From Candidatus Aminicenantes bacterium RBG_13_64_14 (GTDB lineage Bacteria; Acidobacteriota; Aminicenantia; Aminicenantales; Saccharicenantaceae), in the NCBI GenBank assembly GCA_001773855.1, contig MEXZ01000011.1, positions 2,226 through 8,031 on the forward strand: a stretch of 5,806 nt of DNA. The letters are read 5' to 3'. Shown here piece by piece: positions 1 to 5,699 of this stretch (position 1 is its first letter; each line of letters opens with the position of its first letter). Under the pieces are notes generated by a model. It was not told where the DNA came from. It saw only the letters and a program-made list of their open reading frames with translations, and made no database searches. The position numbers were made by a program, and so were the translations under genes.

Positions 1-1
1 G

Positions 2-190
2 GCGTTCTTGGCCTCGAGGAACCGGAGGAACATGGAAGCCCGGGGGCTCGCCCTCGGCGGCATCGTCAGCCTTGCCGGAATCGGCCTCCACACGTTCACC
101 GACTTCAACCTGCATATCCCGGCGAACATGGTCCTCTTCACCGTCGTCCTGTGCCTGACCCTGGTCATGGCCACCTACCGGAAAAGCTGA
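2..190 (+). CDS. O-antigen ligase/polymerase-like membrane protein, C-terminal end only
   Basis: Only the last 62 codons are in the window; the frame is open to the left edge and ends at TGA 188-190. The fragment has a basic stretch (ASRNRRNMEAR), then a hydrophobic segment containing the motif HTFTDFNLHIPAN, then a final hydrophobic helix (LFTVVLCLTLVMATY) and a short basic tail. The pattern H-x-(F/L)-x-DFNLHIPAN followed by a last membrane helix is what I know from the C-terminal part of Wzy/WaaL-type O-antigen ligases and polymerases. These multi-pass inner-membrane proteins join or polymerise lipid-linked glycans on the periplasmic side. The active-site loop lies outside the window, so ligase and polymerase cannot be told apart. 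An in-frame ATG at 32 is not a real start, because the frame continues upstream without a stop. The next gene begins 9 bases after the stop, which implies co-transcription. Confidence 0.8.
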   Translation, partial: AFLASRNRRNMEARGLALGGIVSLAGIGLHTFTDFNLHIPANMVLFTVVLCLTLVMATYRKS

Positions 191-192
191 GG
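189..192 (+). promoter_or_regulatory. Ribosome binding site that decides a TTG start
   Basis: GAGG at 189-192 overlaps the stop codon of the upstream gene and lies 7 bases before TTG at 200. The alternative ATG at 212 would be 19 bases from it, which is too far, and has no purine-rich site of its own. This supports the TTG start. Confidence 0.6.
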
Positions 193-199
193 TTTTCCC

Positions 200-1900
200 T
201 TGAAGAAAAAGATGCTCCTTCTCTTCGGGCTCGTGGTCCTCGTCGTTTTCCAGGCCGCCATCGCCTGGAACGCGCGCCTCTATTGGAAAGCGAAGGCGCC
301 GGCCGCGAGCCCCGAGGAAAGGATCCGCCTCCTTCGCCGCGCCGCCTCCGCTTATCCCTGGAACGACCTCGTCCCCTTCGAGCTCGGCAAGGCCTACTTC
401 GAGCGCGGGGCCGAGGCCCTGGGGAACCCGGTCGAGCGCGACGCTCTCTTCTCCCTGGCCGTCAACTCGTTCCTCCGCTCCCTGCGCCTCAACCCGGGCT
501 CTCCCGAGGTCCACTTCCATTTCGCCCAAACGCTCCTCTATATGAACTACCTGTCGCTCCCGGCGCCGGTCCCGTATTTCGAGGAATACAAGAAGGCGGC
601 CGAGCTGACCGGGCACAACAGCCAGATCTATTTCGAGGTCGGTAAGGTCCTCCTCGCCCGGTGGGAGGCGTTGTCGGCGGCGGAGAAGGACTTCACCCTC
701 GACATCCTGAGGAAGATGCTGTCCGGCAAGGACGAGGAGCGCTTGCTCGACCTCCTCGAGACCTGGAACCTCGAGGTCCGGGACACCTCGCTCGTCGACA
801 AGATCCTCCCCGAAGACGCCGCCCTCCTCCACGCCTACGCCCGGTTCCTGGGGGAGAAATCGCTCGCCCTCGAGGCCCGGCAGACGGCCCTGGCCAAGGC
901 CGAGCATCTCGATTTCCTCCGGGCCAAGAACGAGCTCGACCTGGGCAGGAGGGAGGCCGAGGCTTTCCGCAACGCCGAAGCCTCCGCCCACTACGCCCGC
1001 GCGCTCGAGGCGCTCGGGACGATCAAGTTCTACCAGGCGCTCGCGGGGCAGGAGCTCTTCGATCCCCGGGAATACGCCGAGGTCCTCAAGTCGGCCCGCC
1101 GTCTCCTGGCCATGATCCGCATCGAGGAAACGCGCTCCCTGGCCGACTCCGACGGCACGATCGCCGCCTATCTCGAAATTGAGGACCAGTTCACGCCCCT
1201 GGGCGAGTTCGAGGCTTTCATCAAGGAGCGGGGTCTCCTCGGTGAGGACCCGACGGCCGCTTCGCCGGCGAAGGACCTCCAGACGCTGGCCTTCCGGATG
1301 GCCCTCGATTTCCAGCAGAACCGTTACCGGGACATCGTCCGGGTCGGCGACTTCCTGGCTTCGAGCTCTCTCGTCATCTCCCCGTCCGGGAAGGCGAGCT
1401 ATGTCCGCGTCCTCGGCTTGATCGGTGAATCCTACTTCAAGCTCGACTACATCTACGAAGCCGAGAAATATTTCCTGATGGCCCTGGAGATCGAGCCGGA
1501 GAACCTCGGCGCCCTCCTGGGCGTCGAGAGATGCTACGACCGCCTGAACGACGAGGACAAGGCCGCCGAAGCCCGGCGGACGATCGACCGGCTGGTCACG
1601 CCCGGGACGATCGACTTTGGCGGGCGGCTCCTCCGGAAGGGGGAATCCTTCGAGGAGGTCCTGGTCACCGACGGCCGGCCGCGGAAGATCAGTCTCGAAT
1701 TCGCGCCCGTGGCGGCCGGCAGCCGTCCCCTCGTCGCCGTCTTCTTCAACGGCCGGGTCGTCTGGGAAGGGACCGCTGACGCCGGGTCGGCGAGTTTCCC
1801 GGCTTTACCCAGGCCGGGAGGGAATTCCCTCGAGATAACCGCTGTCAGCGACGCCATCGCCCTGGCCCGGATCAGCCAGGACATCTTCCCGGTCCGCTAG
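200..1900 (+). CDS. Membrane-anchored TPR protein with C-terminal beta-rich domain
   Basis: The product has 566 residues. A basic N-terminus (KKK) and one hydrophobic helix at about residues 5-23 form an uncleaved anchor or signal, so the rest should face the periplasm. From about residue 37 to 465 it is alpha-helical with TPR-like units. The clearest are near 55-110 (FELGKAYFERG, then FLRSLRLNPGSPEVHFHFAQ) and near 403-465 (GESYFKLDYIYEAEKYFLMA, then ALEIEPENLGALLGVERCYD). The middle is helical but degenerate. After about residue 467 it turns beta-rich (ISLEFAPVA, PLVAVFFNGRVVWEG, NSLEITAVS), like a small beta-sandwich. TPR proteins of this kind commonly scaffold glycan assembly or export complexes. 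With an O-antigen ligase-like gene 9 bases upstream, a partner role for that enzyme is the best guess; no catalytic motif is visible. The TTG start at 200 was chosen for its GAGG site. The specific family is not recognised. Confidence 0.85.
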   Translation: MKKKMLLLFGLVVLVVFQAAIAWNARLYWKAKAPAASPEERIRLLRRAASAYPWNDLVPFELGKAYFERGAEALGNPVERDALFSLAVNSFLRSLRLNPGSPEVHFHFAQTLLYMNYLSLPAPVPYFEEYKKAAELTGHNSQIYFEVGKVLLARWEALSAAEKDFTLDILRKMLSGKDEERLLDLLETWNLEVRDTSLVDKILPEDAALLHAYARFLGEKSLALEARQTALAKAEHLDFLRAKNELDLGRREAEAFRNAEASAHYARALEALGTIKFYQALAGQELFDPREYAEVLKSARRLLAMIRIEETRSLADSDGTIAAYLEIEDQFTPLGEFEAFIKERGLLGEDPTAASPAKDLQTLAFRMALDFQQNRYRDIVRVGDFLASSSLVISPSGKASYVRVLGLIGESYFKLDYIYEAEKYFLMALEIEPENLGALLGVERCYDRLNDEDKAAEARRTIDRLVTPGTIDFGGRLLRKGESFEEVLVTDGRPRKISLEFAPVAAGSRPLVAVFFNGRVVWEGTADAGSASFPALPRPGGNSLEITAVSDAIALARISQDIFPVR

Positions 1901-1930
1901 GGTCGGAGGCCGGGAAAAAAGGCCTACCTT

Positions 1931-1984
1931 AAACAATTACAAATATTTACGGGGCTTGACAGCCCCGGACAAGACGCCTATTAT
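1931..1984 (+). promoter_or_regulatory. Sigma70-type promoter with UP-like element
   Basis: A perfect -35 box TTGACA (1956-1961) is followed by exactly 17 bases and a -10 box TATTAT (1979-1984; 5 of 6 match TATAAT). Transcription should begin near 1990-1992. The 20 bases at 1931-1950 are strongly A/T-rich in an otherwise very GC-rich window and fall at about -41 to -60, where an UP element binds the alpha subunit of RNA polymerase. The resulting leader would be only about 16-18 bases, mostly Shine-Dalgarno site. It probably drives the gene at 2008 and perhaps the genes after it. That it is a promoter is inferred from consensus alone. Confidence 0.8.
1951..1966. repeat. Perfect inverted repeat over the -35 box
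   Basis: GGGGCT (1951-1956) and AGCCCC (1961-1966) are perfect reverse complements around the 4-base centre TGAC, and the -35 box TTGACA (1956-1961) lies inside. No T-tract follows, so it is not an intrinsic terminator. Its position would suit an operator that blocks RNA polymerase, but a 6-bp arm can arise by chance, so the function is conjecture. Confidence 0.4.
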
Positions 1985-1994
1985 ATTTATCGCC

Positions 1995-2001
1995 AAGGAG
2001 G
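1995..2001 (+). promoter_or_regulatory. Strong Shine-Dalgarno site
   Basis: AAGGAGG at 1995-2001 is a near-complete anti-16S match, 6 bases before ATG 2008. It is the strongest ribosome binding site in the window and fixes the start of the exported protein. It sits only a few bases inside the predicted transcript start. Confidence 0.8.
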
Positions 2002-2007
2002 AAGCCC

Positions 2008-2790
2008 ATGAGGCAAGGTGCCAAGGTCGTTTTCTCATGGGGGTCGGCGCTAGCGCTGATCCTCGTCCTGTTCCCTTCAACCCTGCGTCCCCAGGCGGCA
2101 GGGAAGGGAAACCTGATCGGGTTCATCTATACGCAGGACGGCTCGACCCCCGTCGAAGGGGCGGTCGTCGTGGTCAAGAACCTGACCACGGGGGCCGTCG
2201 TCGAGAGCCCCAAGTCCGACGCGCTGGGCGTGTTCAAGTTCCCGGGCCTCGGGGCGGGGCTGTACGCCCTCGGGGTGAAATCCGACAAGGGCAGTTATAA
2301 CTCCCAGGATTTCTTCGGCGTCATGGCCGACAAGACGTCCAAGATCTCCATCGCCCTGAACGTCTATGACCCCGCCGCCGCCTCGGCCGCCGCGGCGGTC
2401 ATCAAGGGACAGCGGGAAAAGGGCGAGGCCTACGTCGGGAAGGTCGTGAAGTACACGCCCGAGACGAAGGAAGCCGAGGTCCTCGTCGAGATCGGGCTCC
2501 TCCAATCCGAGGACCGTATCCACGTCAAGGGCCAGGTCACGGACTTCTACATGGATACCCGGGGGTTGAAGGCCTTTGGGACCAAGGTCAAGCGTGTCCT
2601 CTCCGGCTACAACGCCAATTTCCGGATGTCGAAGACCTGCGCGCCCGGGGATTTCGTCTACGTCGTCTGCAAGCGCGGCGTCCCGCCCTTTTTCCTGGCC
2701 CCGCTCGGTATCGCCGCGATCGTGGCCGGGGCGGTACCCCTCGTCGCCATCTACGAAGAGGAACCGGTTTCCAAGTCTAAGATTAGGTAA
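2008..2790 (+). CDS. Exported carboxypeptidase-regulatory-like protein with translation-factor-type beta-barrel domain
   Basis: The product has 260 residues. Residues 1-31 look like a signal peptide (basic start, hydrophobic core 13-22, possible cleavage near QAA-GK). Residues 34-118 match a carboxypeptidase-regulatory-like (CarboxypepD_reg) beta-sandwich: GFIYTQDGSTPVEGAVVVVK, then the SDALGVFKFPGLGAGLYALG turn. An Ala-rich linker (122-130) follows. Residues 142-222 (VGKVVKY, EDRIHVKGQVTDF, CAPGDFVYVV) resemble the EF-Tu domain 2-type barrel of 'translation elongation factor-like' proteins, which carry GKV-x-HY, D-x-IHIKG-x-TTDF and a late PGD. No GTPase domain is present. Residues 228-248 form a hydrophobic segment ending in an acidic/basic tail (EEEPVSKSK), perhaps a C-terminal membrane anchor. 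The only two cysteines, C211 and C221, could form a disulphide outside the cytoplasm. The ATG start is fixed by AAGGAGG. The function is unknown; a structural or binding role in the envelope is likelier than catalysis. Confidence 0.85.
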   Translation: MRQGAKVVFSWGSALALILVLFPSTLRPQAAGKGNLIGFIYTQDGSTPVEGAVVVVKNLTTGAVVESPKSDALGVFKFPGLGAGLYALGVKSDKGSYNSQDFFGVMADKTSKISIALNVYDPAAASAAAAVIKGQREKGEAYVGKVVKYTPETKEAEVLVEIGLLQSEDRIHVKGQVTDFYMDTRGLKAFGTKVKRVLSGYNANFRMSKTCAPGDFVYVVCKRGVPPFFLAPLGIAAIVAGAVPLVAIYEEEPVSKSKIR

Positions 2791-2822
2791 CGGCCGCGAA
2801 CCGCCTTTCCTGACGATCGACG

Positions 2823-2839
2823 GTACCCCCGCGGGGTGC
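2823..2839 (+). promoter_or_regulatory. Hairpin enclosing the GTG start of the next gene
   Basis: Bases 2823-2829 can pair with 2833-2839 (GTACCCC against GGGGTGC, with one G-U pair) around a CGC loop. The stem contains the only G-rich stretch that could serve as a ribosome binding site and the GTG start itself (2836-2838). In RNA this could hold down initiation or favour the TTG at 2845. It was found by eye and not folded; such stems are common in GC-rich DNA. Confidence 0.3.
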
Positions 2840-4020
2840 ACTCCTTGAGCGAACATTCCCTTGCCCGACTTTTCGTTCTCTGCTCCCGCCCGACCCCGGG
2901 CCCCGGAGCAAGGGAGGAAGTCCTCCGCCTCGCCGGCTCCGTCCCGGACTGGGACCGGGCGCTCGGCAAGGCCGAGGAAGAGGGCATCCTCCCTCTTCTT
3001 TACTGGAACCTCCGGGACAACCCCGGCGCCGTGCCGGCCGCCGTCCTGGAAACCCTCCGGCGCTCTTTTTTACGGAACCTGGCCCGCACGGCCCAGGTCT
3101 ATCGAGAGCTTGAACTTTTCCTGGCATCCGTCCGCAGGGCGGGACTGCGGGCCGCGCTGACCAAGGGCGGGCGGCTGGCCCTCGACCTTTACCCCGAGCC
3201 CGCCCTGCGCCCTTTTTGGGACGTGGACTTCCTCGTTCATCCCTCCGACTGGCCCGCCTTGAAAAAAATTCTGGGCGGTATCGGCTATACGGAAGCGGCC
3301 GACTCAAGCGGGGGACCCGCCGGTGCGGATCCGCCGCTCGACTGGGCCTATTCTCCCTATTACCGCAAGGACTCCCTTTTCCTGGAATTCCATTTCACTC
3401 CGCTCGGGCTCCATTTCCCGAACCGTGAGGGAGATGATCTCTGGTCCTCGGCCAGCCGGCTGAGCGTGCGTGGGACCGAGGCCATGGTCCTGCCGGTCGA
3501 GCACGAACTTTGCTATCTCTGCATCCACGCCCAGCAGCACTCCTACCAGCGGCTCGTCTGGCTCTCGGACATCGCCGAACTGGCTTTGCGTCCGGGTCTC
3601 GACTGGGATCGGGTCTTGGGGATCTCTCGGGCTGAGTGGGTCAAGGGGCCCGTATTCTACGGCCTCCATCTGGCCAATACGCTCTGGCCGGGGACAGTCC
3701 CTCCGGGTCCCCTGGCCGAGTTGCGGCCGGGACCTTTCGAGAGAACCGGGTTGCGTATTCTCTGGCCCGCTGCCGCGACGGCCGCCCGGCGCGCGGCGCC
3801 GTCCTGGCCTTATTACATGCCCTCGCTTTTCTCGCTCTGGGAGCGGAAGAGCCCGGGCCTCGCCGTGCGGACCCTGCGGGGCATCCTGTTCCCGCCGCGG
3901 GCCTGGCTGGCCGTGAACTGCGGCCTGCCCCCGAATTCCCTGCGGCTCTACGGCCGTTACCTCGACCGGATCCTGCGGCCGGTCCTCACGGCCGCCAAGC
4001 GTTTCACGGCAGCCCCATGA
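2836..4020 (+). CDS. Nucleotidyltransferase family protein (NTP_transf_5 type)
   Basis: The product has 394 residues with GTG at 2836 as first possible start; no ATG, GTG or TTG lies between the previous stop (2788-2790) and it. TTG at 2845 is a credible alternative, and neither has a good ribosome binding site. Family marks appear in order: W39-D40 and the LPLLYWNL helix (52-59); K110-G111 in LTKGGRLALDLYP; LRPFWDVDFLV with D129 and D131 as likely metal ligands; E184-F-H186 as the likely third acidic position; and the helical part HELCYLCIHAQQHSYQRLVW (H231, H235) followed by LSDIAEL. This matches the uncharacterised nucleotidyltransferases Pfam calls NTP_transf_5, found in exopolysaccharide, lasso peptide and other export loci. 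The substrate is unknown. LTKGG replaces the more usual LKGxA, but K-G is kept. Codons show more CTT, TTT and TTA than its neighbours, a weak hint of different origin. Its stop overlaps the ABC ATPase start (ATGA 4017-4020), so it is probably coupled to the exporter. Confidence 0.85.
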   Translation: MHSLSEHSLARLFVLCSRPTPGPGAREEVLRLAGSVPDWDRALGKAEEEGILPLLYWNLRDNPGAVPAAVLETLRRSFLRNLARTAQVYRELELFLASVRRAGLRAALTKGGRLALDLYPEPALRPFWDVDFLVHPSDWPALKKILGGIGYTEAADSSGGPAGADPPLDWAYSPYYRKDSLFLEFHFTPLGLHFPNREGDDLWSSASRLSVRGTEAMVLPVEHELCYLCIHAQQHSYQRLVWLSDIAELALRPGLDWDRVLGISRAEWVKGPVFYGLHLANTLWPGTVPPGPLAELRPGPFERTGLRILWPAAATAARRAAPSWPYYMPSLFSLWERKSPGLAVRTLRGILFPPRAWLAVNCGLPPNSLRLYGRYLDRILRPVLTAAKRFTAAP

Positions 4021-4817
4021 ACCCGACCCCGGCCATCCTCGCCGAAAACCTGGTCAAGAGGTATCCCGTTTTCCGGGGTTTCCGGGACCTCGTCCGCAGG
4101 CCCTTCGAAAAGCGGACGACGACCGCCCTCGACGGCCTCGACCTTCGTGTCGAGCCGGGCCGCGTGTTCTGCCTGCTCGGCCCGAACGGTGCGGGCAAGA
4201 CGACCCTGATCAAGATCCTGGCCACCCTCGTCCTGCCGGACGGCGGGCGGGCGAGCGTCGCCGGCCACGACGTCGAACGGCATCCGGGCCCGGTGAAGAA
4301 CGCCGTCGGCTTCGCCATCAACGACGAGCGCAGCTTCTACTGGCGGCTGACCGGCCGGCAGAACCTCGAATTCTTCGGCGCGCTCTACGGACTCCGCGGC
4401 CCGGCCCGCGAACACAGGATCGACGAGGTCCTGCGCCTAACCCGGCTCGGGGCCGCGGCCGACCTGCGCTTCAACTCCTATTCGACGGGGATGCGCCAGA
4501 TGCTGGCCTTCGCCCGGGCCCTGCTCGCGGACGCGTCCATCCTCCTCGTCGACGAGCCGACGCGGTCCCTTGACCCGCAGGCCGCCGACAGGATCGGATC
4601 GTTCCTCCGCGGCGAGCTCGTAGAGGGCCGCGGCAAAACCGTTTTCTGGGCCACGCACGACCTCGCCGAGGCCGCCGAATTCGCCCACGAGATCGCCGTC
4701 ATCGGCCGCGGCCGGATCCGGCTGCAGGGCACGGTCGCGTCCCTCACCGGCGAAGGCCGGACATCCCTGCGCCAGGTCTACGAGAAGGCCGTCGGCGATC
4801 CCCCGGTGAGCCGATGA
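4017..4817 (+). CDS. ABC transporter ATP-binding protein (ABC-2 exporter type)
   Basis: The product has 266 residues, a usual length for the family. ATG 4017 was chosen because it forms an ATGA overlap with the upstream stop and places the A-loop Tyr16 normally; the frame is open further upstream, but that part overlaps the nucleotidyltransferase. Visible motifs: Walker A GPNGAGKT (55-62), Q-loop region NDERSFYWRLTGRQNL (102-117), signature YSTGMRQ (155-161), Walker B LLVDEP (176-181), D-loop SLD (184-186) and switch histidine H214 in ATHD. Every ATP-hydrolysis element is present except a standard Q-loop glutamine: GFAINDE stands where many relatives have a Gln. I recall the DERSFYWRLTGRQNL version as typical of one ABC-2 subgroup, so this is a subgroup trait, not damage. 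It should energise the permease encoded next, from which it is separated by another ATGA overlap (4814-4817). The cargo is unknown: polysaccharide, lipid, peptide or drug. Confidence 0.93.
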   Translation: MNPTPAILAENLVKRYPVFRGFRDLVRRPFEKRTTTALDGLDLRVEPGRVFCLLGPNGAGKTTLIKILATLVLPDGGRASVAGHDVERHPGPVKNAVGFAINDERSFYWRLTGRQNLEFFGALYGLRGPAREHRIDEVLRLTRLGAAADLRFNSYSTGMRQMLAFARALLADASILLVDEPTRSLDPQAADRIGSFLRGELVEGRGKTVFWATHDLAEAAEFAHEIAVIGRGRIRLQGTVASLTGEGRTSLRQVYEKAVGDPPVSR

Positions 4818-5647
4818 GCGGCGGGTCGAGGACGATGACGCTCCTGCCGGGCCGGCTTTCCGCCTTCCTCCGCCGGGATTTCCGGGAAGCCCTGACCTAC
4901 AAGTTCTCGTTCGTCTCGTCCTTCGTCGGCATCCTCCTGTCCTCGGCGACGTTCTATTTCGTGGCCAAGCTGGTCCCGCCGGGGACGCCGTCCCTGGAGC
5001 CTTTCGGCGGAGACTATTTTTCCTTCGCCGTCGTCGGCGTCGCCTTCTCGAGCCTCCTGGGGATGTTCCAGGAAGGCCTGTCGGCCGTCGTCCGCAGCGC
5101 CCAGGTCTCGGGGACGCTCGAGGCCCTTCTCGTCACCCCGGCCTCGATCCCGACCGTCCTCTTCGGCTCGTCGCTCTACTCCCTCATTCTCCAGGTTTTC
5201 CGGACGGTCCTCCACCTCGGCGTGGCCCTGGCCTTTTTCGGCATGACCCTGGGCCGGGTCAACGTGCCGGGCGTCCTTTCTATCGGCGTCCTGACGGTCC
5301 TCTGCTTCCTCGGCGTCGGCATACTCTCGGCGAGCTTCATCTTGGTTTACAAGACCGGCAACCCCTTCGGCTGGATCCTCGGGACCGTCTCCGGACTGCT
5401 CGGGGGGGTCGTCTTCCCCGTCGCGCTTCTTCCGCCGTGGATCCGCTGGGTCTCGAGCCTCCTGCCCGTGACCTACGCGCTCGACGGCATGAGAAAAAGC
5501 CTCCTCGCCTCGGCCGGCTTGGCCGAGGTCCTGCCGGACATCGCCGCTCTGGCGGTGTTCAACATCATCCTCCTGCCGGCGAGTCTTCTCGCTTTCCGGC
5601 TGGCCGTCCGAAAGGCCAAGAAGGACGGCACGCTCTCCCACTTCTGA
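4814..5647 (+). CDS. ABC-2 type transporter permease
   Basis: The product has 277 residues. ATG 4814 overlaps the ATPase stop (ATGA); a weak GGTGAG lies at 4805-4810. A second ATG at 4835 is possible but lacks the overlap. The topology is that of ABC2_membrane permeases: an amphipathic connecting helix (about 14-30) and six membrane segments near 31-53, 67-86, 114-144, 151-178, 186-206 and 240-262. Family signatures are SGTLEALLVTP (99-109), in the cytoplasmic loop that contacts the ATPase, and GGVVFPVALLPPWIRWVSSL (197-216) followed by LPVTYALDGMR (217-227), the re-entrant region before the last helix. It forms the membrane channel of an exporter with the upstream ATPase, working as a dimer with two ATPase subunits. 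It looks more like DrrB/NodJ-type permeases than the shorter-looped KpsM/Wzm type, but that is judged from memory. It is the last certain gene; no intrinsic terminator is visible after it. Confidence 0.93.
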   Translation: MSGGSRTMTLLPGRLSAFLRRDFREALTYKFSFVSSFVGILLSSATFYFVAKLVPPGTPSLEPFGGDYFSFAVVGVAFSSLLGMFQEGLSAVVRSAQVSGTLEALLVTPASIPTVLFGSSLYSLILQVFRTVLHLGVALAFFGMTLGRVNVPGVLSIGVLTVLCFLGVGILSASFILVYKTGNPFGWILGTVSGLLGGVVFPVALLPPWIRWVSSLLPVTYALDGMRKSLLASAGLAEVLPDIAALAVFNIILLPASLLAFRLAVRKAKKDGTLSHF

Positions 5648-5699
5648 TCCCCTTTTTTGGTTCTTCTCCCAATATGGCGAAGTCTGTCGTGAGGCTGCG

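Noticed and set aside
151..645. 164-residue + strand frame overlapping the TPR gene
   Set aside because: It has Arg/Pro-rich low-complexity translation, overlaps two supported genes in another frame and has no ribosome site.
1886..1916. Stem TTCCCGG/CCGGGAA around the TPR gene stop as a terminator
   Set aside because: The stem is followed by A6, not T residues, on the + strand and has a 13-17 base loop, so it does not fit an intrinsic terminator.
2387..2398. 12-base perfect palindrome CCGCCGCGGCGG
   Set aside because: It lies in the codons of the Ala-rich linker, where GCC/GCG runs produce such palindromes by composition alone.
2077..2856. 259-residue open frame on the minus strand opposite the exported protein gene
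   Set aside because: It lies opposite a gene with a signal peptide, recognisable domains and a strong ribosome site. Its translation shows no motif and is rich in D, G, R and L.
3636..4016. Upstream extension of the ABC ATPase frame
   Set aside because: It would overlap the nucleotidyltransferase by about 380 bases and adds Arg/Pro/Ala-rich sequence absent from ABC ATPases. ATG 4017 fits both family length and the ATGA overlap.
4778..5641. 287-residue open frame on the minus strand opposite the permease
   Set aside because: It mirrors a clear ABC-2 permease almost end to end. Its translation is a monotonous E/D/R/G mixture with no hydrophobic core, as expected opposite a GC3-rich gene.
5653..5658. 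T6 run after the permease stop as a terminator
   Set aside because: No GC-rich stem could be drawn in the bases just before it.
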